From Curvivirga sp965219885 (lineage in GTDB: Bacteria; Pseudomonadota; Alphaproteobacteria; UBA8366; Aestuariispiraceae): DNA of 64,000 nucleotides. Within the stretch, counting starts at the first letter, position 1. Each line of letters starts with the position of its first letter. Below the pieces are notes generated by a model, which saw nothing but the letters and a program-made list of their open reading frames with translations, was not told the origin of the DNA and ran no database searches. Both the position numbers and the translations under genes were made by a program. This document shows, piece by piece, positions 42,785-51,951 of the stretch. The stretch is taken from the NCBI RefSeq assembly GCF_965219885.1, contig NZ_CBDCOT010000007.1, positions 62,001 through 126,000 on the forward strand, given 5' to 3'.

Positions 42785-43729
42785 ATGGGAACTCTTAAGG
42801 CGCGTTTGGCTCATATTGTTAAGTTAAGTGATGATATCTCCGATTTCCGTTTCGAAGCGATAGAAGGACGTTTTGAAGGGATGGAGGCCGGTGCCCATGT
42901 AGATGTTCATCTTGCAGATGATTTAACGCGCCAATATTCGATCTGGGAATGGGATGCAGATGGAAAATGGTTGTCTGTTGCGGTTAAGCGCGAAGATAAT
43001 GGCCGTGGTGGTTCCCTTGCCATGCATAAGCTGGAAACAGGGAATGAACTAGATATCGGCGGTCCTCGTAATCATTTCCAATTACAGGATATTTCTAAAC
43101 CACTTACTTTGGTTGCTGGTGGCATTGGTGCCACACCAATTTTTGCTATGGCAAAATTCCTGAAAGGTAAAAATATCGATTTCAAACTGCATTATCTTGT
43201 ACGGGATGAATCGATGGCAGCTTTTCATGATGCGTTTTTGAAGCTATCGCTTGAGGAAAATTATAACCTCCATTGCGATGATAAAGACGGCATGTTTGAT
43301 ATTGCTGGGCTAATTAAAAATATACCGAATGGCGGGGATATATATACCTGTGGCCCGGAACCACTTTTGAATGCATTAATTGAAGCTGGCAAAGGCCTAG
43401 ATGGCGGGAAAGTCCATTTTGAGCGTTTTTCAGCGTCTTCTGATGCAAGTCAGGATGAAAAAGAGAGTTTTCAAATTGAAGTGAAATCGACGGGTGAGAT
43501 ATACGATGTTTTACCGGATCAAACTATTCTTGAAGTTCTAAAGGAACATGGCATTGAAGTCGAGTTTGGATGTTCTGAAGGTCTATGTGGATCTTGTATC
43601 GTAGATGTACTTGAAGGTGACATCGATCACCGCGATGAAGTGCTAAGTCAGGAAGAACAGGACACAAATGAATTTATGTGCGTTTGTATCTCTCGTGCGA
43701 AATCTGAGAAACTAGTGTTGGATCTTTAA
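42785..43729 (+). CDS. VanB/phthalate-dioxygenase-reductase-type ferredoxin reductase
   Basis: A 314-residue single-chain reductase: an FMN/FAD-binding beta barrel (about 1-100, with RQYSIWEW), an NAD-binding domain (about 105-215, GGIGATPIFAMAK and CGPEPLL), and a C-terminal plant-type 2Fe-2S domain (ligands C263, C268, C271 and C301). It moves electrons from NADH to an oxygenase. It is divergent from a LysR gene and next to a Rieske alpha-subunit gene, so it is the natural partner of that oxygenase, and perhaps also of the second one at 45830. Confidence 0.92.
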   Translation: MGTLKARLAHIVKLSDDISDFRFEAIEGRFEGMEAGAHVDVHLADDLTRQYSIWEWDADGKWLSVAVKREDNGRGGSLAMHKLETGNELDIGGPRNHFQLQDISKPLTLVAGGIGATPIFAMAKFLKGKNIDFKLHYLVRDESMAAFHDAFLKLSLEENYNLHCDDKDGMFDIAGLIKNIPNGGDIYTCGPEPLLNALIEAGKGLDGGKVHFERFSASSDASQDEKESFQIEVKSTGEIYDVLPDQTILEVLKEHGIEVEFGCSEGLCGSCIVDVLEGDIDHRDEVLSQEEQDTNEFMCVCISRAKSEKLVLDL

Positions 43730-43750
43730 TAGTTAGACAATATTTGTATA

Positions 43751-43786
43751 AGAGTATCAGATGCACAGTTATCCATCCGATACTCT
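43751..43786. terminator. inverted repeat between convergent reductase and permease genes
   Basis: AGAGTATC pairs with GATACTCT, with an inner GATG/CATC stem. There is no T-run on either side, so it is a weak or Rho-dependent terminator at best. Confidence 0.45.
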
Positions 43787-43798
43787 AGAGATCTTCTG

Positions 43799-44824
43799 TC
43801 ATAATTTAAGGATCAAGCCAAATATAAATCCTGCCATAATCGACCCAGTTATAGCTACAACAAGATATAGCAAAAATGGCCTAATTTTTAATACGGGGAA
43901 AATAGCCATTGCTCCCCAGATACTAACCACACCACCAGAGACCAGAAAGGCCATTGCTGCGCCGATAGACATTCCATGATCAATCAAAGACCGTGTTAAC
44001 GGTAGGGCAGCGTATCCATCAAGATACATAGGTGCACCAACAATGACGGCAAGTGGGATAGACCACCATATATCATCACCTATATATGGTGTGAGTGAGG
44101 CTGGTTCCAATATACTTTGCAATATGAATTCTGCTGCAAAAGCTGGAATGAGACAGATTAGAATTAGGCGTGTCGTCGCGATAAACTGAGATTGAAAATG
44201 TGCTCTATGTGCGGATGAACGCCATATATCCCATTTAATGGTTTCAGCCATACATGTTTTACCGAGTTTAGAGATAAGAATGTTTTGTCGGAGTGGGGAT
44301 CCTACCCAAGGTTTTCTGCTTATCAAGGCCGTCACACTGCCACCTAATAGTCCCAGTCCGGCAGCTGCCAATGTTTTTCCTATTGCAAAGTTAAGGCCTA
44401 ACGTTGCAGCAGTTGTTGCCAGCATCGCGGGGTCTGTTACAGGGGAAGATAACCAAAATGCCATGACAGGGGCAAGTGGAACACCTGCTGTTAGCAAGCC
44501 TGTCATCAAGGGGAGGACTGTAATGCCACAAACAGGTGTCACAGACCCAATAAGGGACGCCAAAATAACTGTTTTGAACAGATTTCCATTAAAGGTTTGT
44601 GCAATACGCCCGCTTGCTCCACTGGCCTGTATCCAGGCTGCAATAATGATTCCGGGAATGACATAATAGGAAACTTCATAGAGACTATTTACGATAAAAA
44701 TGAATGTATCTTGGGTCTTTGTTGGATGTATTAGAAGTGCAAGAAGCATCATCAAAATTATAACTGACCGGATTAGAGAAGTCCTCGGTGATATTTTGAA
44801 CATAGAAATTATACGTTCTGTCAT
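43799..44824 (-). CDS. permease of the YraQ/ArsP (DUF318) type
   Basis: A 341-residue integral membrane protein with about eight to ten hydrophobic helices. The family signature is seen twice in related form: SVTPVCGITVLPLMTGLLTAG, followed by PLAPVMAFWLSSPVTDPAML, comparable with the TPFCS...GVPLG...SSP region of ArsP/YraQ, including the conserved Cys after TP. The second half repeats the pattern (GAPMYLDGYAALPLTRSL). ArsP members export organoarsenicals; most relatives are uncharacterised. GAAAGGATAAGAC precedes the ATG. It is divergent from the LysR gene at 44925. Confidence 0.8.
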   Translation of the reverse strand: MTERIISMFKISPRTSLIRSVIILMMLLALLIHPTKTQDTFIFIVNSLYEVSYYVIPGIIIAAWIQASGASGRIAQTFNGNLFKTVILASLIGSVTPVCGITVLPLMTGLLTAGVPLAPVMAFWLSSPVTDPAMLATTAATLGLNFAIGKTLAAAGLGLLGGSVTALISRKPWVGSPLRQNILISKLGKTCMAETIKWDIWRSSAHRAHFQSQFIATTRLILICLIPAFAAEFILQSILEPASLTPYIGDDIWWSIPLAVIVGAPMYLDGYAALPLTRSLIDHGMSIGAAMAFLVSGGVVSIWGAMAIFPVLKIRPFLLYLVVAITGSIMAGFIFGLILKL

Positions 44825-44924
44825 GTCTTATCCTTTCATTGTTAGTATTCTAAATATCAACTTGAAAGATTTCGATAAAACGAATAATATTTAATTCTAA
44901 TATTCATAAAAACGATATCTTGAT

Positions 44925-45782
44925 ATGCCTAACCTTGATAGTGATTTACTCAGAACTTTTTTAGCGGTGAAAGATACTGGAAGTATTTTAGCTGGCGCAG
45001 AGAGAATACATCGCACTCAATCCGCTGTTAGTGTGCAAATTCGCAAGCTGGAAGAATTGATTGGAAAGGAAGTTTTTGTACGCCATGGACGCGGCGTGCG
45101 TTTGACTTCAGTGGGAGAAGAACTTGAGCCTGTAGCAAGAAGCATTGTTGGCGAGTTGAATAATATATTTAATAAGTTAACAGGTGCAGAATTATCGGGC
45201 TCTCTTTGTATCGGTATTCGTGACGATCATAGTTCTGATTTACTGTCCTCTATTATCGCTGATTTCGCGAGAGATAATCCAAATGTCGAACTAAATGTTC
45301 AACGCTCGATGAGTTCACAATTTTCAAAAGCGTTGTCTTCAGGTAGGTTGGATATCGCGGTACATGAAGTTCCTGAAATCGGTCCCAATATGGAATTCAT
45401 AAGAGAAGAGCATATTTTATGGGCGTCATCACGTATTCATAACGTACATAAAAAAGATATACTGCCTGTTGCTTTATTTGATGTTGATTGTTGGTGGCGT
45501 GATGTTGCTTTGAGCTCGCTTGAAGAAAGCGGAAGGCCCTTCAAGATTGTTTATTCTAGTGAGAGTGTTTCCGGGGTGGCAGCTGCCGTTAAGGCTGGTG
45601 TGGCTATTGGAATTCTAAATAGAGAAATGCTATCCCCTGATATGGTTCAACTTAATATGAAATCGGGATTCAAACCGTTACCAACGTCCAAGCTTGTTAT
45701 TGAATATGGTCGAAATATTAATGTTGAACTTTGCGAAGCGATGGCTGTTGCAATCCGGAGAGCTTTTGGGATTATGAAGTGA
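44925..45782 (+). CDS. LysR-family transcriptional regulator
   Basis: A 285-residue protein with a helix-turn-helix at about 6-64 (LDSDLLRTFLAVKDTGSILA, then IHRTQSAVSVQIRKLEEL) and a LysR effector domain that is a little short. The DSDLLRTFLAV opening belongs to a branch that often controls divergent export genes. It is divergent from the YraQ/ArsP-like permease gene by 100 bp, an AT-rich stretch, and is its likely regulator. Confidence 0.88.
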   Translation: MPNLDSDLLRTFLAVKDTGSILAGAERIHRTQSAVSVQIRKLEELIGKEVFVRHGRGVRLTSVGEELEPVARSIVGELNNIFNKLTGAELSGSLCIGIRDDHSSDLLSSIIADFARDNPNVELNVQRSMSSQFSKALSSGRLDIAVHEVPEIGPNMEFIREEHILWASSRIHNVHKKDILPVALFDVDCWWRDVALSSLEESGRPFKIVYSSESVSGVAAAVKAGVAIGILNREMLSPDMVQLNMKSGFKPLPTSKLVIEYGRNINVELCEAMAVAIRRAFGIMK

Positions 45783-45829
45783 ATATGTTTGCTCAAAGGC
45801 GCATATACACTTCATAATATTTAAATCGC

Positions 45830-46963
45830 TTACGCATTTAAGCGCTTGGCCAAGTAACGATGGAAATCTTTAATTGTACCCTCTAAATCTTCTTGAGCCA
45901 GTGGACCCGTATCCGCATGCATGGATGTAAGATTTTGCTGAAGGATTTCAAGTTTCACTTTGTCTTCTTGGTTCACCTGTTTCCATAAGGTCAGTAATTT
46001 ATCAAATTCTGTCTCGATCATTTCTGAATCACGTACGGAAATGCTCCATCTTATCTTTAACTGATTTACGGTTAAGGGTTGAATAGCCATATAGACTAGG
46101 AGGTGAGGGGATTGTGATACCACTTGTGAAGGAAAGACACAAAATAGAGTGGAACGGTTACGTTCTTCTTCGGTTAAATCTTTATGATCATAACGCCGTG
46201 CGGCATATCCATCTTCATAATCTGCTGCATAAGCAGTAAAACCGGGTCCATCTGGTAGTTTTTTTGCCTGTTTGGTTGGGGTTATTGGACGTAATGTTCC
46301 CGGATGAACAAAACTTAAATGGTACCCTTCCATAAAGTTCTCTACCAAGGCTTTCCAATTTGCATCCCAGATATCTTCTTCAACGAAATGATGGATCATT
46401 TCATCGGTGTGGTAGTTCGTAAGAATTTTATCTAGTTCCGTCAGGCGTGGTGACAATGGCTCTGCATTTCCATCAAGATTAACATAGATAAAACCTTGCC
46501 AGATTTCCGACTTGATTTCCTTTAACCGATGTTCATCCAAAGAAAAGTTTTCAGCAGTCATAAGAGGGGCATTAATTAATTGTCCTTCAAGGTCGTAACG
46601 CCAAGCATGATAGGGACAGGAAAAGCCACGAGTTTTGCCGCTGCCAGAAGCAACCTGCATGCAGCGATGACGGCAAATATTGGAAAGAACTTTAATCGTA
46701 TCTTCGTCACTTCGTACGACGATGAGAGGTTCTCCTAGCAACTTAGTCGTGGTGTAATTCCCTTTATTTGGAACTTCATCTACACGGCCGACACAGAGCC
46801 ACTCTTTTTGGAAAACTTCCTGTAACTCAACATTTAAAAAATCTGGATCGGTATAGATTTGTGGATGCAGTGTTTGCTGTGCATCCCGTGAAGTTTTCTT
46901 GAGGTCTGAAAATAAACCTTTGTAGCGCGCGTGTGCGTCTTCAATGCGAACTGTGTCTGCCAT
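45830..46963 (-). CDS. Rieske non-heme iron oxygenase, alpha subunit (second)
   Basis: A 377-residue oxygenase. Rieske ligands are C97, H99, C116 and H119 (CRHRC, then CPYHAW); the extra Cys after CRHR is unusual. The mononuclear iron site has H215 and H220 in NFMEGYHLSFVHPG, with E212 as the bridging acid. It is of the choline/betaine/carnitine-type monooxygenase group, and it is distinct from the copy at 40464 (the shared motifs aside, the sequences are clearly divergent). It has no reductase of its own nearby except the one at 42785. An AACTAA dyad is upstream. Confidence 0.86.
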   Translation of the reverse strand: MADTVRIEDAHARYKGLFSDLKKTSRDAQQTLHPQIYTDPDFLNVELQEVFQKEWLCVGRVDEVPNKGNYTTTKLLGEPLIVVRSDEDTIKVLSNICRHRCMQVASGSGKTRGFSCPYHAWRYDLEGQLINAPLMTAENFSLDEHRLKEIKSEIWQGFIYVNLDGNAEPLSPRLTELDKILTNYHTDEMIHHFVEEDIWDANWKALVENFMEGYHLSFVHPGTLRPITPTKQAKKLPDGPGFTAYAADYEDGYAARRYDHKDLTEEERNRSTLFCVFPSQVVSQSPHLLVYMAIQPLTVNQLKIRWSISVRDSEMIETEFDKLLTLWKQVNQEDKVKLEILQQNLTSMHADTGPLAQEDLEGTIKDFHRYLAKRLNA

Positions 46964-47295
46964 TCTGATCTTCCTACCTGTTTTTATATGCCGTTGTGGA
47001 TTGGCATATTCATGGTGTTTTTTATTATGAAAATCACTTTAGAGCTGCGCTTGATGTTGAATAGTATAATTAAACTAACTTTTGATTAGTTATTTTCTAA
47101 TTATAAAATAAACGTAATTTAATCAATCAACTAAGCGGTTATTAAATGCGTAAGGTATAAATAAATTTATGAAGTTCACTACAATATTGAAGAAATAATA
47201 GATAGTTACCAAAAGGTACCTAATTGACCAAAGATACTTAGATCGCAATTTATGTGGCCATCCAAAAAACAGATTAACCGACGGAAAGGTCACTT
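46964..47295. other. 332-bp divergent intergenic region, Rieske / cupin
   Basis: AT-rich region with no gene. It includes the dyad at 47073-47091. The final GAAAGG (about 47283) is the ribosome site of the cupin gene. I see nothing else that I can support. Confidence 0.5.
47073..47091. promoter_or_regulatory. AACTAA-N7-TTAGTT dyad upstream of the second Rieske gene
   Basis: A perfect 6-bp inverted repeat, 110 bp upstream of the oxygenase start. Its half-site matches the core of the dyad at 42656-42685, although the arms face the other way, so the same LysR protein might bind both. Confidence 0.4.
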
Positions 47296-47727
47296 ATGTT
47301 AATAAAACAATTTATAAAACTTATAGCTCTTGGTTGTGCGATGATGATTGCTGTAACAACTAATGCTCAAGCAGAGAGCGATCATGTTTTCAAATTCGAT
47401 GATGTTGCTTGGCAAGAAACTGGCCTTGAAGGTGCTCAAATGGCAATTCTATGGGGAAAGGAAGAAGATAATAGCGCTGTTTTCGCATTTAAGATCCAGC
47501 CCGGCGTTGAAATTCCACCACATCTTCACGCCAATGATTACTGGGGAATCGCCGTTCAGGGGAACTGGGTTCATATTGATGAACATGGCGAGGAAGTTTC
47601 TACAGCACAAGAGGCTTATACTTTAATCCGGGGAGGTGAAGCCCATTCAGATCGCTGTGCAGGCCCTGAAGTATGCATCAATGTATTAGATTTTGTTGGC
47701 GCCAGAGATATCGTATTTCCTGAATAA
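47296..47727 (+). CDS. secreted cupin-domain protein
   Basis: A 143-residue protein with a signal peptide (MLIKQFIKLIALGCAMMIAV, cut near AQA-ESD) and a single cupin fold. The first cupin motif is PPHLHANDYWGIAVQG (H-x-H), and the second is near RGGEAHSDRC (His). Two cysteines near the C-terminus (DRCAGPEVC) could form a disulfide in the periplasm. A metal site is likely; enzymatic role unknown. The HxlR regulator gene follows 120 bp downstream in the same direction. Confidence 0.82.
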   Translation: MLIKQFIKLIALGCAMMIAVTTNAQAESDHVFKFDDVAWQETGLEGAQMAILWGKEEDNSAVFAFKIQPGVEIPPHLHANDYWGIAVQGNWVHIDEHGEEVSTAQEAYTLIRGGEAHSDRCAGPEVCINVLDFVGARDIVFPE

Positions 47728-47847
47728 ATAATGATTTATGAAATATCCCGGATCATCACGTCTATGATTTGGGATATTTTAAATAGTATCGTAATTTATA
47801 TTTAATGAAGTGAAGTTTAATCTAACTCATATATATGGGAGGTCGAT

Positions 47848-48228
47848 ATGATTGATCCAGATGCATTTTTGAAGATATGCCCATCTCGTTCGATTGTCGC
47901 GCGATTAAGTGGTAAATGGCCTCTGTTGATCCTCGCTCTTTTAAAAGAGGAGCCCATGCGGTTTGGCGAAATTAAACGCCAGATCGAAGGTATTTCTCAA
48001 AAAGTCCTGACGGAAAATTTACGAAGCCTTGAACGTGATGGTCTTCTTACACGAACCGTATATGACGAAATGCCTTTACGTGTTGAATATAAGGCGACGC
48101 CTTTTGCCTCAGATTTGAGTGCTATTGTTCGACAAATTAAATATTGGTCAGAGGAAAACATGCATCTCATTCATGAAAATAATAAAAAATATGACACGAA
48201 AAAGGATAATGAAAAACAGTTGTTCTAG
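47848..48228 (+). CDS. HxlR-family transcriptional regulator
   Basis: A 126-residue winged helix protein with the HxlR hallmarks: an N-terminal Cys (C11 in FLKICPS), GKWPLLILALLKEEPMRFGE, GISQKVLTENLRSLERDGLL and a wing in VYDEMPLRVEYKATPFASDL. HxlR proteins commonly sense oxidants, aldehydes or quinones through the N-terminal Cys. GGGAGG precedes the ATG. It lies after the cupin gene, which is a probable target. Confidence 0.92.
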   Translation: MIDPDAFLKICPSRSIVARLSGKWPLLILALLKEEPMRFGEIKRQIEGISQKVLTENLRSLERDGLLTRTVYDEMPLRVEYKATPFASDLSAIVRQIKYWSEENMHLIHENNKKYDTKKDNEKQLF

Positions 48229-48386
48229 CTAAGGTTTTAAACGGTTTACAGGGGGTGGGTACAATAATCACAGCTGGAATGTTTCTAATCGAATAGGTAG
48301 GTGAGTTGAAATAAATATCTATTCATGATTTAATATTAGAAATTCATAAGTTACGACAACACTAATATTATAAGGCTGCGATAATT

Positions 48387-50990
48387 ATGTGGTTGTTAGG
48401 AACAAGAAAAAACCCACTCATCCTTATTGGTTTCTTAATACCGATAATTTGTTTGCTTGGATATGCTGCATATCACTTGTCTGAAAGTTATAGGCAGGTT
48501 GAAAAATATAAACAAATTGAACATCTTGCTAATCTTGCTGTTGATGTAAGTTCTCTTGTGTATGAGATACAGCAAGAACGTGGTGTTTCCACCGGATATA
48601 TAGGATCTGGCAAACAAGTATTTGTAGATGACTTACCAATTCAGAGACAAAAAACGGATGAGAAAAATAGTCAATTAAATGCCGATTTAGCAAGCTTTGC
48701 TCAAGAAGATTTTATCCCAAGAATTACCGCAACAGCCTTACATACAGAAAGATTGCTACAGCAAGTTCGTCGCCAGCTTGATACTGAAAGTATGACAATT
48801 GCAGAAACTACTTCTCAATACACTGAAATTATTAGCAAACTGATTCATATTTTGGATGTATTACTTATCGCTAGTCATGACTCACGCGTTAGTAAGCAAA
48901 TAAGTTCTTACCTTTATTATATCAATGCGAAAGAGCAGGCCGGCGAGAAAAGAGCTTTGGGTGCAGGCGCGTTTGGTGCAGGAAAAGTCTCAGAGGAGGT
49001 TTATATCCGATTTATTAGTTTGATAGCGACCCAAGATAATCAACTGGAATCATTCAAACTGTTCGGTGATCCAGAAGATGTCCAATTTCACGAAATAGCA
49101 ATTGCCAACCCTATCATTCACGATATCCGCCGTATGGAAAATATCATTCTGGATTTTCCTATTACAGGTGACCTAAAGCAAATAGATGCTTCAGAGTGGT
49201 CTGATGTGAACGCCAAAATGATTGATATTTTACATGATGTCGAACAACAGATCGCAGCAACGCTCATTAAAATTGCAACGAATGCACAAAATAATGCACA
49301 ACAAATATTCATTTTGAATTTAGCCGTGACTGTAATCTTGCTTGTTGTCTGTGTAGGACTAGGGACGGTTGCTCTACGCAATGCATGGCAAGCGGAAGAA
49401 AGCAATAAGTTTCAGAAAATTCAAAATGAAGAGCTCAATTTACTCTTGGAAAAAATACCAGGTGCGCTTTTTGTTGTTGGGGATGATGGTCAAATTAAGA
49501 GAACAAATTCTGGTGCGGGAGAGCTTCTTGGATATGAACCAGAAGAATTTTTGAATTTAAATATTGATCAAATTGTCGCTGGTGTGAATTCACGAACCCA
49601 TGCAAAGCATCGCAAAGAATATATGTCGATGCCAAAAGACCCAACCGGTGAGGTTCCACGCATCATGTTTTTGGGGCGTACGGTACATGCGAAACATAAA
49701 AATGGGGATAGTGTGCCAGTTCGAATTGCATTGAACCGCGTGGTGACAGCGGATGGTGTACAAGTAATAGCCGCGGCCCAAGATATGTCTTTGGTTGAAC
49801 AAGCAAATCATGAAATGGAAAATGCATTGGATGCAGCGAAACAAGCCAATGATGCGAAGATCGATTTCCTAGCAATGATAAGCCACGAATTGCGTACGCC
49901 ATTAAATGCTATTATTGGTTTTTCTGATTTATTGGTCAGTGAGTTCGGTAATAGTCCTAAGAGTTTGGAAGCCATTAAATTATACCCGAAACATATTTTC
50001 GATTCCGGTACCCATTTGCTTGGTATTGTGAACGATATTCTAGATCTTACGCATACAGGTAAAGAAGGTATCTTAATTGAAAATAACCCCGTCTTTATGG
50101 GGGAAATTATGGGGAATTTAAAATCAACATATGCCAGTCAGGCTAAGGCATCAGGAAATGCAATTACCTTTGAGTTAACAGATGATTTCCCGAAAGTTAT
50201 CCTGAGTGATGCTAAGAGGATCAATCAAATTCTTATTAACCTGATGGCAAATGCGATTAAATTTACTGAAAATGGCGAAATCGTTGTTAAAGCTAAGGCC
50301 GAAAAACTGGATAAACGTGAAGTCAGAATTATCTTGGAAGTTAAAGATACTGGTCTTGGTATTCCGGCTAAGAAAATGAAAGATATATTTAATCCCTTCA
50401 TGCAGGTGGATACCTCTTTGACACGAACTTATGGCGGGGTCGGACTGGGGTTGACTATTTGTAAGAAGATCGCAGAATTTATGGGTGGTGGCATTGAGGT
50501 AAAAAGCAATGTCGGCATGGGAAGCGCATTTAAAGTCACTTTTGTTGCTGAAAACATATCGGATATCATCGACCATTTCCCAAATAACAAAAAAGTAAAT
50601 GGAGTTGCTGCTCATCAAGCGTTAACAGCAAATGTATTGGTCGTGGATGATGTTTTTTCCAATATCTTGATCGTTAAATCGTATCTGGAACCATTGGGCT
50701 CAAAAGTAAGTTATGCATTGAATGGGGAAGATGCGATCAAGTTGTCTGAAACAGAACATTTCGATTTAATCTTGATGGATATTCATATGCCAGGACTGAG
50801 CGGTATGCAAACTGCAGAACGTATTCAGCAAGATAAAAATATGAATAACGACACGCCAATTTTTGCTTATACCGCGGATGTGCTTCATGATGAAAAAGCA
50901 AATGATAATGGCGTTATGAAAGGTTATATCTATAAACCTGCCATGGCCCGGGATATAATCTCAGTCCTTCACGAGGAAATGAAAGACTGA
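48387..50990 (+). CDS. hybrid sensor histidine kinase with NIT, PAS and receiver domains
   Basis: An 867-residue membrane kinase: helix 1 (about 10-30), a periplasmic NIT-like all-helical sensor (about 45-300; YEIQQERGVSTGYIGSGKQ matches the NIT Arg motif), and helix 2 (about 308-330). A PAS domain (about 345-460), a dimerisation domain with H500 (ISHELRTPLNAIIGFS), a HATPase domain (NLMANAIKFTENGE, DTGLGIP, GVGLGLTICKK) and a C-terminal receiver with D798 (LMDIHMPGLSG) follow. NIT domains are linked to nitrate/nitrite sensing in characterised members; other ligands are possible. No response regulator or HPt gene adjoins it. It converges on the sodium channel gene with a 10-bp gap. Confidence 0.92.
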   Translation: MWLLGTRKNPLILIGFLIPIICLLGYAAYHLSESYRQVEKYKQIEHLANLAVDVSSLVYEIQQERGVSTGYIGSGKQVFVDDLPIQRQKTDEKNSQLNADLASFAQEDFIPRITATALHTERLLQQVRRQLDTESMTIAETTSQYTEIISKLIHILDVLLIASHDSRVSKQISSYLYYINAKEQAGEKRALGAGAFGAGKVSEEVYIRFISLIATQDNQLESFKLFGDPEDVQFHEIAIANPIIHDIRRMENIILDFPITGDLKQIDASEWSDVNAKMIDILHDVEQQIAATLIKIATNAQNNAQQIFILNLAVTVILLVVCVGLGTVALRNAWQAEESNKFQKIQNEELNLLLEKIPGALFVVGDDGQIKRTNSGAGELLGYEPEEFLNLNIDQIVAGVNSRTHAKHRKEYMSMPKDPTGEVPRIMFLGRTVHAKHKNGDSVPVRIALNRVVTADGVQVIAAAQDMSLVEQANHEMENALDAAKQANDAKIDFLAMISHELRTPLNAIIGFSDLLVSEFGNSPKSLEAIKLYPKHIFDSGTHLLGIVNDILDLTHTGKEGILIENNPVFMGEIMGNLKSTYASQAKASGNAITFELTDDFPKVILSDAKRINQILINLMANAIKFTENGEIVVKAKAEKLDKREVRIILEVKDTGLGIPAKKMKDIFNPFMQVDTSLTRTYGGVGLGLTICKKIAEFMGGGIEVKSNVGMGSAFKVTFVAENISDIIDHFPNNKKVNGVAAHQALTANVLVVDDVFSNILIVKSYLEPLGSKVSYALNGEDAIKLSETEHFDLILMDIHMPGLSGMQTAERIQQDKNMNNDTPIFAYTADVLHDEKANDNGVMKGYIYKPAMARDIISVLHEEMKD

Positions 50991-51000
50991 GCTTTTGTAA

Positions 51001-51792
51001 TTAATTTTTTAATGATTTCTCAATCACCTGTAAGCGTTGGCTGATTTCGTCCAGTTTTTGATCAAGTTGATTATCATGCTCTGATTGTTGTTCTGCATGT
51101 TCTTCTTCTTTGATGCTGGACATGGCATCCACGATAATACCAATGAAGACGTTTAACATGGTGAAGCTTGTCACTAGAATGAAGAAGACAAAGAAAATCC
51201 ATGCATAAGGGAATTCTGCAATTACAGGGCGGGCGATACCCATGGACCAACTTTCCAAAGTCATCACCTGGAATAGGGTAAACAGAGTCTTTCCAAGAGA
51301 TCCGAACCATTCAGGAAAGGCATTTGCAAATAAGCTGGTCGCCACCACAGCAGATACATAAAATAAAATTGCCAATAATCCGATCGCAGATGAGACACCC
51401 GGAATGGCCTTTAACAGTGCAGCCACAAGGCGACGCATGCTAGGAACAGCTGCAAATAATCTAAAGGCGCGGAAAATACGCAAGGTTCTTAGGACCGCTA
51501 AGCCGCCTGCATTTGGGATAAAGGCAATAGAAACGATGATAAAATCAAAAATATTCCATCCACTTTTAAAGAAGCGGAATTGTTGTGCGATAAGTTTTAA
51601 CGCAAGTTCTATGACAAAGATGCTCAGACATAGCCGATCCAAAAATATGAGAATGGAGCCATAGCTTTCTAGAAGAGCAGGGGAGGTTTCTAATCCTAAC
51701 AAAATCGCATTAAAGATAATGACCCCTAAAATGGCATTTCTAAAGGTTGTGTTTTCTGTAATAGCTTTTGCTTTTGAAACGATGAATTGCAT
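51001..51792 (-). CDS. bacterial voltage-gated sodium channel (BacNav/NaChBac type)
   Basis: A 263-residue six-helix ion channel subunit. The voltage sensor S4 holds arginines every third residue (R102, R105, R108, R111). The pore helix and selectivity filter read TLESWS (178-183), the sodium-selective BacNav filter. S6 follows (about 195-225), and the C-terminus (about 226-262) is acidic and then a heptad coiled coil (LDQKLDEISQRLQVIEKSL) that should hold a four-subunit assembly. All key elements are intact. In marine bacteria such channels support sodium-dependent motility or pH homeostasis. Its stop is 10 bp from the convergent kinase gene. Confidence 0.95.
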   Translation of the reverse strand: MQFIVSKAKAITENTTFRNAILGVIIFNAILLGLETSPALLESYGSILIFLDRLCLSIFVIELALKLIAQQFRFFKSGWNIFDFIIVSIAFIPNAGGLAVLRTLRIFRAFRLFAAVPSMRRLVAALLKAIPGVSSAIGLLAILFYVSAVVATSLFANAFPEWFGSLGKTLFTLFQVMTLESWSMGIARPVIAEFPYAWIFFVFFILVTSFTMLNVFIGIIVDAMSSIKEEEHAEQQSEHDNQLDQKLDEISQRLQVIEKSLKN

Positions 51793-51917
51793 ATCTGAAT
51801 GTCGCTCTGCTCACGGGAATGATCAATTAAAAATGGCAAGATCTAACGTACCGTCGACGTTATATAATGTCTTTATAGAAAGTGTAAACTTTGATTGTGC
51901 ATATACAACGAAGTATT

Positions 51918-51951
51918 AAAACAAAAAGCCTTCAAGAAGTTCTTGAAGGCT
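51918..51951 (-). terminator. terminator of the sigma-chrR operon
   Basis: On the minus strand an 11-bp stem (AGCCTTCAAGA / TCTTGAAGGCT) with a 3-nt loop is followed by TTTTTGTTTTAATAC. It lies 118 bp past the chrR stop. Confidence 0.8.
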
